Source: Dama dama
Lineage: Eukaryota > Chordata > Mammalia > Artiodactyla > Cervidae
Reading direction: 5' to 3'
Assembly (NCBI RefSeq): GCF_033118175.1
Contig: NC_083685.1
Location: forward strand, 120,660,501 to 120,724,500
DNA: 64,000 nucleotides
Part shown: positions 20,101 through 32,100 of the stretch, in pieces
Layout: each line of letters opens with the position of its first letter
Position numbering within the stretch: the stretch's first letter is position 1
Notes under the pieces: generated by a model
Seen by the model: the letters and a program-made list of their open reading frames with translations, nothing else
Databases searched by the model: none
What the model was told of the DNA's origin: nothing
Program-made: the position numbers and the translations under genes

Positions 20101-23100
20101 ATCCCATGGCCTTCTCTGTGCCTCTGGTTCTTAATCTGGAACGTTAATCTGGTTCATTAATCTGGAGGTGGGCATTACTGTGGTGCCCACCGAGTGCTGG
20201 GTGCAGGCCAGTCCCCAGACGGTGCCAGTCAAGGCTGACCTTGGGGCAGGGGTCACTGTGGACCGTTTGAGGGGACTTGGAGTTTGAGGAAACTCATGGA
20301 AGCCAAGGCAGCCCCCAGCCTCTTGGTCACGTCCCGCTGCCTGCCCACGTTCTCGCCCTGAGCCTGGCTCTGCCGGGAGCGCGCTACACCGGCGTTAACG
20401 CATGTGCAGCGCCAGCTCAGGGCTGGGCAGACTCGGGCCTTTGGATGAAGGCATTGCTGGGGGACAGGGCACAGGGAGGGCATTCCGGCCAGGTGTGGTT
20501 TGACCTGCATGGGGACGGGTGCACTCGGGGACTTGAGGGCTGAGAAGGACCCCAGGAATGAGTTCTTGCGGCGCTGGAGGTCCTGCTCCATGGCTGATGG
20601 ACATGTGCTCATGGTAGTTCTCGAAATTGGTGGCCCACCGTTCACTGCCTGCTGCCCATGGGGCCTGGCTGAAGGCAGATGCTCCCAGGCTTGGCCTGGT
20701 GGAGGGAGGGCATCGAGAGCCAGTCCTCTGATGTGTGTCACTGCCCCTTCCCACGCCCGGGAAAGACTGGCTCCAGGGTGGAAGCTGCAGCTATTGAGCT
20801 GAGTCTAGGGGCGGGGCCAACTCAGGGCAGGAGGGAGGTCACAGTATCCCCAGGGCAATTTCTTTGTATTCTGGAACATTCTCCAGGAAGCCAGACTATG
20901 CCTTTCTCTCAGAGGGGCTGTTTCTCCCCCACGAATCCCTGTGCAGCTTTATACACGCAGGTGCTCAGGCTCACACATGTGAACACACACGAATGCTCAC
21001 AGATGCCTTCACGTGTGTATAATGATGCACAGAATCTAGGTGGGGCTGTGGTCCCCTGGGGGCGGGCAGTCAAGGGCATGGCTTGGTGGGGGGGGACCTG
21101 ATCCGCCCTCACCCTTGGCCCTCAGCCTTACATCAGAGATGGACTGAGCCACCGGGTCCTGGTGTCCTGAGGCTTGGGGGGCCTGGAGCCGTCCCTCCTG
21201 GTGGCTGAGCCTGAAGGACTGCCCTGCTGTCACCCGGCCGTCTTTGTCCAGGGTGGGCCGAGCCTTGGCCCCTCCACCTGCCGTCAGTGTCCTTGAGCAT
21301 GTCCACTGGTTCTCTATCCTTCTAATGCCCTTCCCTAGGTGAGGGCGCCTGGGTGGAATGCGTGTGTGTGTGCCAAGTTGCTTCAGTTGTGTTCGACTCT
21401 GCGACCCTATAGCCTGCCAGGCTCCTCTGTCCATGGGATTCTCCAGGCAAGAATACTGGAGTGGGTTGCCATGCCCTCTTCCAGGAGATCTTCGTGACCC
21501 AGGGACTCGAACCCATATCTCTTATGTCTCATGCACTGGCAGGCAGGTTCTTTACTGCTAGTGCCACCTGGGAAGCCCCTGGGTGGAATAGTATTCCCCC
21601 AAATTCATCCCCACCTGGAGTCTCAGGATGGGACTTTGTTTGTAAATAGGGCATTCGGTGCTGTCGTAAGTTAAGATGAAGCCATCCTGGCTTGTGCTCA
21701 GTCGCTCAGTTGTGTCCCACGCTTTGTGACTCTATGGACTGTAGCCCACCAGACTCCCCTGTCCATGGGATTCTCCAGGCAAGAATACTTGAGGGGGTTG
21801 CCATGCCCTCCTCCAGGGGATCTTGCCAATCCAGGTCTCCCGCATTGCAGGTGGATTCTTTACCGTCTGAGCCACCAGGGAAGACCCTCATTCTGGCTTA
21901 GGGAAACCTATATCTATGGCTGGGGTCCTTCCAAGAGAGCTGGGGGAGACTCAGGAGAGATGAGGACATCCTGTGCCCTGTGATGATGGAGGCAAAATGG
22001 GCTGATGCAACCACGAGCCAAGGAAGGCCTGAAGCTGGGAGAGGTGGGAAGGGTCATGCCCTGGAGCCTCCAGAAGGAGCGTGGCCCTCACGTGGGATGT
22101 CCAGCCTCTGAGCATCAGACAGTCCTGTACGCTGAGGCCCCAGTCTATGGCACATTTTGACAGCAGCCCCAGGGCACTCCTGCAGGGCAGCTCTGAGCCG
22201 CACGGGGCCAGGGCCTGGGCCGAGCCTGCCTGTGCCTTCATGCCAGCCTCCGTCTCCTCTGTGTAAACTGGGCCAACCCTGCCCACCTGGAGGCGTCTTT
22301 GGAGGCAAGCGAGGGAACACGTGTGTAGGCGCCTCTGAACACGCGCGTTCACTGGACCGCGGTGATGGGAGGGCGGCCTCGGCCTGGACCAGCGCGCCCT
22401 CCTCTGGGCACCTCGGGGCCTCGCTCTCCAGCCTCTGGTTGCCTCTCACAGAGGAACCAGCCCCAGCAGGACAGGCGGCCGTGGCCTCCCCGCCCCCGGC
22501 AGAGGAAGCCGGCAGAGGAAATGAGGGCAGCGGACGCCGGGCCGGAGCCAGCTCCCAGGCGGCCTGTCTGGCGCGTCGCGGTAGACAGTGTCCATGCCAG
22601 GTCCCTGCCTTCCTCCACCAGGGTCAGGCTGGGGGGCCGGGGCCAGATGCCCCGGGCTCGGGGAAGGTCTGCGAAGAGCGACTCTGGGGTTAGACCAGCA
22701 GTCGGAGCCACACGGGAGCGGCCACCCAGAGCTGGGTATGTGGGGGTTTCTGGAGGCCTGTGGGCTCCCTCACAGCCAGCCCAGGGCTGGAGGGCAGTGA
22801 GCAGACGGGGGCTTGTATTCGAGAGACCCCCCCCAGTCGCTGCTCCAGCTCTGCCAGAGGAAGCGGTGGGACAGGGATGAACAGGGCCAGGGCAGGGGAC
22901 GGTGCTGGGCAGCCTGGGGGGCACTTGTTGCGGGGTGTGTAAGGAGAGGTGGCAGGGTGCTGGCCAGCATCTGAAGGCTGGGGCAGAGTCGCCTCTCAGG
23001 GTGGGATGTGGCCGGGCCTGGCCTTGCTCACTCCTGGTGAGGGTGCACTGGTGCCTTCTTGTCCTGCTGGGAGGGGGTTGGGCACGTGGGCCTGCTGGCC

Positions 23101-26100
23101 ATGGGTGGCCAGGGATACAGCCTGCCTGTTCCTGGGAGCCAGGGCAGGGGCAGGGGACCTGAGCCCCAGACCTGGGCTCTGCGGAGGTCACCGCATGATG
23201 AGGCTGGCGTGGGAGATGGGCAGCAGGATGATGTTTCGGATGCGGTCAGGCACCATGGGGGGTCTTTGTATGGATGGGGGTCATTGTGGAGAGGGTCCCG
23301 CAGGACTCACGTTCTGCTCCTGCCGTTGTAAAATTCTGAATGATTTCACACTGGGCCCTCAGATTCTGACGGGTTTGGTTTCCCAGGTGGTGGCGCTAGT
23401 GGTAAAGAACTCACCTGCCAATGCAGCAGACATAAAGATGTGTGTTCGATCCCTGGGTCTGGAAGATGCCCTGGAGGAGGGCATGGCAACCCATTCCAGT
23501 ATTTTTACCTGGAGAATCCCATGGACAGAGGAGCCTGGCGGACTAAAGTCCACGGGGTCACAGAGAGTCGGACACGACTGGTCGACTTAGCACGCATGCA
23601 CGCTGCAGATTGTGCAGCTGGTCCTCCTACTTGGGGCCAACCTGTCCAGTCTTAGGGTTCAGTTGGGAGGGCCCTGGGCAGGCAGTCACTCATCGGGGGC
23701 CGTGGTACCTGTGTCACAGGCTGGTTCCCTTTGGTGGGGAGCTGCTGTGATCCCGGGCCGGTGGTTTGGCTCTGCTAGCTGTGAGGCCCATCCGGATGTC
23801 CCAGGACCGCCCTGGGAAGAACTTCCACTTTGAGGGGATGCCACACACACAGGGTGTACATACGAATGAATTTCACTGGTCCTGCTGGTCCTCACCCCCA
23901 GGGTCGCTCCATACTGGCAGTGAAACAGCCCTGCCATCGACAGCCCAGCTCTCGGCTCAGCCATTGACGGACACAGCCTTCTGCCCAGCTCTGGGCACCC
24001 TAGCGCCATCTCTCCCTGTCTGTCCAGGCTTTATTGAGATATTATTCCTGTACCGTACGATTCATCCACTTCCAGTGTGCTTTTCACTGTACACACAGAC
24101 ATGTGCGGCCATGACCACGGTTCAGAACACTTCTGTCCCCCCGTCTGCTCCCCATCTCTGGGGGTCGCCCATCTGGATGTTTCCTACCTGTGGGCATGCA
24201 GCTCAGGGCCGTCTGTCTCTCTCTCCACATGCGTCTGGTCCTATGGTGGGAATGAGGGGAGTGGGCCTGGGTCTGGGGGTAGCTTTCGTGGAAGCCGAAG
24301 GTGGGGTCACCCCACGCAGACCCCAGCCCAGCAGTCAGCCTCGTGGCCCTGTCCCCTGAGCAGTTCCAGGAGCACCGCGGGGCAGCCTGACTCACCTCTT
24401 CTCCCAGCCTGACTCACACTCGAGGAGACGCCTCAAGTGCCCTTCTGGGGGCTTGTTGGCCGTTTGGAGTCATCGTCTGGGATTGCCCGTGGGAGACAGG
24501 CCTGCCCAGCTGTGGGTGGCATTTGTATGTTCTGGAGTCAAGCTCTTGGTCAGAGATGGGCGTTGGGGTGGCATTTCCACGTCTTCACCATCTTGCTGGT
24601 CTGGGGCCCTAGTAGCTGCAAGGTGTGTAGGCGCCGCTGGCGTGAGTCTTTCCCAATCCCGTGCTCAGTAGCATCAGACTGATGGCTTGACAGGGGCTGT
24701 GGTGGGAGAATTTGCACCCCAGGAGCCTGCAAAGGCTCCACGTTGGAAATCCCCTTTTGTCTCTTTTTTCCAGAAAGCCGGTTGTTAAGCATTATGAGAA
24801 AATCGGGGGTGTAGGCCAGTTTTTTTTTTTTTTTAATATTTATTTATTTGGCTGGCTCTTAGTTGCAGCATGTGCAATCTTTCATTGTGGCATGCTAACT
24901 CTGAGTTGTGGCATGTGGGATCTGACGGGAGATCGAACCTGGGCCCCCTGCATTGGGAGCACAGAGTTTAAGCCACTGGACCACCAGGGAAGTCCCTACG
25001 CTAGCTTGTTAATCCCAGGAAGCTGCCTGGAATCGTTTTGACGTGAGGCAGGCATCCCCAAGAGGCAGTGTCTGGCCCCTGGAGATGAATGACTCAGAGG
25101 GATGGTCCTGCTTCCTCCTGGGGCCACTCAGCCAGGAGGGAGTCCCTGGGTAGGGCCTGCTTGGGCGGGCAGGGCCAGGGCCTGAACAGTCCTGCTCACG
25201 GCTGAGGGCACACCTGGCCTGGGCCCTGCCCCTGCCCTCCTGCTTCCCCAGCTCGCCTCACACTACTTTCTGCCCCACAGTGGGGTCCAGGCAGAAACTT
25301 GGAGGCCAGGATGGCAGGAAGTTCTGGGCTTGGGCTGCCCACCCCTCCCTGAGCAGCTGGTGGTGGAGTGGGAGCCAGCGCATTAGATTCTGTTTTGTTT
25401 TTCCTTCTTGTGACGGGTGGTCCTGCAAGTCCTCTCTGAGACTCACTGTGGTTGCGGTGTGTTCCTGCGATGCCTCCTGGGTCTGGTGATGCACCAGGTC
25501 TGAGCCTCGCTGCCTCTAGCCTCTGCCCAGCTGCTCCCCAACGCTCCCCTGCCCAGGCTTGTGAGAGGGACTCCTTCATCTGACTCAGGACCCTCAAGGT
25601 GACCCCATGCCCCGCAGGTGTCAGGGTAGGGTCCCCAGGTGAGCAGGATGGGCAGGCATCCCAGGGGGTTGTCCTTAGGCCCCTGCAAGGTTGCGGAGGG
25701 ACCAGTGGGGAAACAGTTTGTGCAGGGGGGACAGTGTTGGTGGCAGTGCCCCTGGGACAGAGAGACAGGGACGTAGGGGGCAGTATGTGGGTGGGAGTAG
25801 GTGAGCACATGTGTAAACGTGTGAGTGCATATGCGCCTACGTATGCGTGAGTGTGAGGACATGCGGGCGTGTATGTGAGTGTGTCCCCTCCCTGGTTCTC
25901 TGGGGAGGAGGCCCAGGCCCTTGGCTCTCCTCTGCCGCTGGTGGGTGAGACCCCTTGGGCTCTCTCTTAGGCTCTGGGTGATGTTGTAGCTCCTGACCCC
26001 GCTAGATGGCAGGAGCAGGGCTGATACCTGCCATACTGACTGTCCAGCCACCTAAGCTAAGGGTCTGTGGTCCAGGGCTGGGAAAAGAGCCCTCCTGTGG

Positions 26101-29100
26101 GGGCAGCTACCGTGACCCATGTGACCCGTGGCTGTCGCGGGGTGGTGCCTCCCAGCTGCTTGTTCGCATGTCCGTGGATTTTGCTGGGTCTGGATCCCTC
26201 AATTCAGGTTGATTCTTAAGCCGGCAGAGTGGCTACAGCCACTTAGCCGCCGGACATCTGACCTCCCTTCCCTGGAGGAAGCAGTGCCCCCCACCTTCCA
26301 GCCCTCCTGTCAGTGCTTGGAGTGCAAGACCATCCGGATTACCTGCTCACCCACCCCTTCCCTTCTGTCCTTGCAGCAGAGGCGTCCACACCTGTCTCTG
26401 TACATTAGGTCATCCAGACTAGGCGGTGACGGGGTCTGGAAGTTTCTGGGGTGGGGGCAGGGGGCACAGCCTCCCCACCCAGGTGCCCCTTGGGCCCCTC
26501 TCACCTGCTGGGGATGGAGTCGGGGCAGCTGTGGAGGTGGGGGGGCTGCACCCCTGCTCAGAGCTGTATCCTGAGATGGGGTAGGTGAGCCTGGAGGGGT
26601 GTCTGTCAGCTGGGACTGGGGGCTGTCCGTGACTGCCCCCGATGCAGTGCCAGCTCTTGGGGTGCGGGCCTCCTGCAGATGCACCTTCATCTGGGGAGGC
26701 CCTGGGGGAGGCAGGGATGCTGGGGCCCAGCGGCCAGTGCGTCTGAGCTGTCAGGTCTCTGAGTTCAGTCACCAGTGTCCTTTCGTTTCTCCACCTGCCC
26801 CCAGACATCTGGGGGAGGGAGGAGCAAGGACATAGATGGGCTGGGCCTGGGAACTGCCTCGGAGGCTCCACACAAGCGCAGTGACCTGCTTCCCTTCCTC
26901 TTCTGGGCAGAGGGCCGCCGCGTCCCCATCTGAGGATTCTGTTCCTCTAGGGAGGAACTTCCATGTCTGGGCCCTTGGCCAAACCTTTGCCAAGAAACTG
27001 CCCCATGGGCCCGCTGGCGCTGGATCCGCCTTCCGGATGGCTTGTGGGGTATGGACGCCCCTCCTGCTGGCCCCTGTCCCGGGAAGCCCTAGACTCTTGC
27101 TACTTGCCTCAGCTGGGGTCGGGAGGTGGGGGTACCAGGGTCAGTTGATCGGCTCCTGGCGGTCTGGGCAGGCCGAGCTCCTCCCCTCCCTCTGTCTGCT
27201 TGCCGCAGCCTCGTAACTCAGAGACGCCTGCCTGGTTGCACAGCTCCTTCCTGTACAAGATCCTGTTTGCATCACCGGGCTTGGGGGGCAGGGGCACCGG
27301 TGTCAGCATGTCCTCAGATGCCCAGCCTGGGCCCCCAGGCCTGCCGGTGATGCTGAGTGTGAGCCCCCATCGGCTGCACCTGCCCCAGGTGGGGAGGCTG
27401 GGGCGCTGGAAATACTGGGGTGCGTGGCCGTCTCGCCAAAGCCAGACTTACTGTCTGGGCTTGGTGGAAGGAGCTCTGGGGGGAGCAGTGAGTCATCTAG
27501 GGGTGCATGTTGGGGGTGCCCACTCTTGGGGGCCATCAGGGTTGGCACACCCCTGACTTGGTCTCTACAGGTGTCAGACTGCTTATTAACCTTTTTTTTT
27601 TAATTGAGGTGAAATTCATGTGACATTCATATTTGCGCATTCTAAGTTGCTTTGTCCATGTCCGACTCTTTGTGATGCTATGGACTGTAACCCACCAGGC
27701 TCCCCTGTCCATGGGATTCTCTAGGCAAGAATACTGGAATGGGTTGCCATTTCCTTCTCCAGGGAGTCTTTCTGACCCAAGGATCGAACCCGTGTCTCTT
27801 AAGTCTCCCACATTGGCAGGTGGGTTCGTAACTAGTGCCACCTGGGACGCCCTAAATTCATATGACGTGAAATGAACCACTTTGTAGGGTACGGTTCAGT
27901 GTTAGTACATTCACGGGGCTGTGCAGCTTCCGGCTCTATTTCCAGAGCCTTCCACCACCCCCAAAAAGAAGCCCTGTGCCACTCCAGTGCCCCCAGCCCC
28001 TGCCCACTGGACTTGCTTGTTCTGGACACGCGGTGCCATGGAGGAGCTGTAGAAATCACCCACGGCTCCTCCACCAGCCGTGCCGGGGCCCCTCTTTTCT
28101 CACATCCTCACCAACACTGGTTATTTTCCGCTTTAAAGATCATGGCCGTCCTAGTGGCTCAGATGGCTCACTTATTCTTCCAGCAGAGGCACTGGGCTAA
28201 CTGGAAATGCTTCCTGAGTGTGTGTGTCTCAGGCTCCCGAGGATGTTGAGATCGAGCCAGGCCGAGGGTACAGCGAGGGTGAAGGAGCCGCAGGGGGATG
28301 GCCACCAAAGGGCAGCCGGGCAGGTAGAGGACTCGGAGAGGACTTATGGGTGGTGCTTTTGGAAGATGGCTTCAGTCCTGGGTGAAGAATCACTTGGAAG
28401 CCACAGAGCCCCGAGGAGTTTGGGCAGGGTCGGGCCGTGGGTTGGAACTCAGTGGCCTCAGCGGGGCTGGACTTGGGCAGTGGACAAGAGGGATCCAGAG
28501 GCAGCTGGGGTATCCCACTTGGGGAAGGGACGGGAGGGACCCGGGGAGCAGGTTTGCCTTGAGGTTGATGTGGATTCTGTGCTGTGTTTGGTTTGATAGG
28601 CTCCAGGACGCCCAAGGGAAGGGCTGGGGCCAGGTGGCCATTGGGGTCTGGGACCCCAGAGGAAACTGGGGACCAGGGTATGAGGTGGGGTTGGAGTTGG
28701 CCTTGATGGGGTCAGGGAAGGGGTGTAGGCCCAGCCTGGGCCCACTTGGGGAGGAGCAGGAGGGGGTCCAGCCAAGAGCAGTGAAGGGAGTGGCTGAGAA
28801 GGTAGAGGGTGTGGGGGCCATCCCAGGGCCCAGAACACAGTCCAACCTGCTGTCCTCCTGCACTCTGGCCTCGAGATGTGGCCACAAACAGAGACCCTTT
28901 GAGTGGGTCCACTGACCTCAGGATGGCTGGAATCTCTGATCCTTTTCTTGGCTGATCAAAGGCACCTCCACCTTCCACCTCTGGGTCCCTGGGGAAACCT
29001 TGCTTGCCTCCAACCAGGGAGGCTCCCCCGAATGGGGGTTGAGTGTGGGAGTGGGGGGCAGAAAGGGACCTGTGGAGACCCAGGACCCTGGGACACCAGG

Positions 29101-32100
29101 ACAAGGTCTGGGCTCCAGTCTGTGTATGGTGAGTCCGTGGGGGTCTTTAAAGGCGGGAGTGATGGGGATAGGTGTGGGTGATAATTAAACAAAATTATAC
29201 ACATCTGATTCTAGACGTAGTACATGCTTATTGTAGAAAATATGAAAACTGCAGACGAGAAGGTATTAACCACCCAGAATTCTACCACCCAAGACAACAA
29301 TCACTGTTCACATTTTGAGTTATTTTCTTCCTTTTTTTTTAACATGGTTGTAATCAGGGTTTATAAACAATTCTATGTCCTGCCTCTTGTTTTCAGCTTT
29401 ACTGAAGTATAATAGAAACAGACTAAACTGCACATGTTTAAAGTGTGGGATTTGATGGATTTTGGTGTAGAGATATGTCAAAACTCATGAAATATATTTA
29501 TTTGGGAGACCCCATGAAACCTTGACCCCATAGTCAAATAACAAGCATTTGCTTTGAGCCCAGCTGTTTCCTTGTGTATCCTCCCCTTTAAAAAAAAAAA
29601 AAAATTATTTAGGCTGCGTTGGGTCTTAGTTACGTCATGTGAGATCTTCTATTGCAGTTCCAGGGCTTAGTTGCTCCCCGGGCATGTGGGATCTTTGTTC
29701 CCTGACCAGGGATCAAACCCACCTCCTCTGCATTGCAAGGCAGAGTCTTAACCCTGGACCACCAGGGAAGTTCCCTTCCTTTTTAAAACTTAGCACAAAG
29801 TTGTTATTTCCTTGTTTATTTAAAACATTTCCTTAAATTCACTCTATATGGGTTCTTTTGCAGATGTACCATTGTGTTTTTATTGAATCCTTCTTTTATT
29901 GTGACTATTTAGGCTGTTTTTTACTCTTATAAACACCACTGCAAGGAACATCTCTGTGAGATGTGATTCCTGCCTGCGTCATTAACGTGCTCCTTCCTTT
30001 GTTTTTATTCTGGATTTGTGTGCTGTCCGGGCTGCTCTCTCATTTGAATTCCCAGACTGGGAATTACTTGGCCCGGGAGTTGGCAGGTCTCCCAGGGCCT
30101 TCTCGCATGTCTCCAAGTTGCTTTCTAAAGGCTGATCTGACTTATATCCACCAGGGCGTCTGGGTAGCTAGCTGATCCTGGTGTGCGGGCTTTGGCCAGA
30201 CACCAGCTTCTAAGAACTCCTGTGGTCGGGAAGCTGATATCCGGTGTGATTTCATTTCTTTCATTGTGGATGAGGCTGCACGTTTTCTTGTGGACTAGAC
30301 AAACTGTATTTCCTTGTTTGTGGCCGACTGTGTATAGTTTGCTTGTGTATGTTTTGAGGTCATAAAGTATTTTTATATTTTGTTGATTGTGTTCCCCCCC
30401 AAAGTAGTAACATAGGTCTTTGACAAATTTTCCGTCAACCATTCTTCCTGGTTTGCTGCTTGCCTTTAATTTGGAGCTCTATGGGCTTCCCTGCTAGGAA
30501 AGAATCCGCCAGCAATGCAGGAGACCCTGGTTCAATTCCTGGGTCGGGAAGATCTGCTAGAGAAGGGATAGGCTACCTACCCCCAACCCCAGTATTCTTG
30601 GGCTTCCCTTGCGGTTCAGCTGATAAAGAATCCACCTGCAATGCAGGAGACATGGGTTCGATCCCTGGGTTGGGAAGATCCCCTGCAGAAGGGAAAGGCT
30701 GCCCACTCCAGTATTCTGGCCTGGAGAATTCCATGGGCTGTATAGTCCATGGGATCGCAAGGAGTCAGACATGACTGAGCCACTTTCACTTATGTAACAT
30801 ACATTTTTATGTGGCCAAACCCATTGATCTTTCATGATGCCTTCCATTGCTTTTAGCTTAAAAATCCCTCTCCATGAAGAAGGCTGATATTTACCTACTT
30901 TTTCTCAGATGCTATAATTTGACTCACTGATGTCGATCTGAAGTTATTCTGGAGTGTGGTCTGAGATGAGACAGCTAATTTCCCTGGCCCGCTCTCAAGT
31001 CACGGGGCCAGGTGTTCTGTGCGGGTGAGGGTGGGAATCTCCCACCCAGGCCAGGCCTGGCTCTGGGCTGTGATTCTGTTCCTTACCTGTTGGCCCATCT
31101 CTGCTGCAGAACCATGTGATTTTAATGATTGTAGCTTTTAGGCATGTTAAAACCTAGAAAAGCAAGATCCCTCTCTCTGCACATTTTCTAGCTTCTCTCT
31201 CCTGTTTAGAGCTTCGTCTGTTACAAGGCCATGGATCTCGTTGATGGGTGCCTGGGAAGGGATGAGGGAGGTGGGGTGACCCAGGCCATGTGACAGTCCT
31301 CTCATGGACTCCACTCGCCTGACTTTACCCCTACTCATTGGCAGTGCAAGTGACTTCTTTTTTTTTTTTTAAACTCCTATTTTTTTAAAAAATTTGTTTT
31401 TTAAAAGTTTGACTGTGCCACGCAGCTTTGGGATCTTTGTTCCCTGGCCAAGGATTGGAACCCAGTTCCCCCCAGCAACAAAGTGCCAAGTCCCCACCCC
31501 TGGACTGCCAGGGAATTCCCACAAGTTACTCCTTTTACCAGAAGCCTGGCCTGGCCCCTGATTCTGTCCGGAGCGGCACCCATATCCCACAAATGCTCTG
31601 TTCCCATCTTCCTGCCAGCCCCCCCCAGAACCCTCCCTGGAGACAGACTTAAGGCCAGGACCCGAGAACGCCAGCACTGAGGGTTGTTCACCAGAGGGGT
31701 ACTGACGGCCATCTGCTCTGGGGAGCATCCCTCCTGTAGCATTTGCAGGGCCAGGCCCCCCAAAACAGAAGCCCCTTGATGAAGGGCCCTGAGATGTCCA
31801 GTGTGGGCCGTGGGAGGATCTGCTTTCTGCTAGGTATCCCCCTAAGGGACTCCCAGGTTCTGGCCCTGCAGCCCCCACCCTAGGTTAAACCAGCCTCCGT
31901 CTTTCCTCCCCTTCCACGTGCATCCACTGAGGGCCAAGGGTGGGTGTGACCCTCGCCCAGTCCTGGACCCCGGACCCTACTCCTGCCCCTTACTTGCCTG
32001 CCCTCCCAGCAGGATTGGGCTGGTCCTGGAGAGGGCCTGTCGCATGGCAGGTGTTACTGTCATGTACTTGGGGGACAGGGCAGGGGCAGTATCCCAGAGG

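Larger units (their letters stand above)
29780..31200 (-). mobile_element. Old L1-type LINE, mosaic, interrupted by two SINEs
   Basis: Segments matching the reversed L1 3' region recur in order: TTTATTGTGACTATTTAGGC, TATAAACACCACTGCAAGG, CTCCAAGTTGCTTTCTAAAG, then beyond the SINEs CCAAACCCATTGATC, and TTTTAATGATTGTAGC near 31,115. The block is distinctly AT-rich compared with the rest of the intron. Confidence 0.6.
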
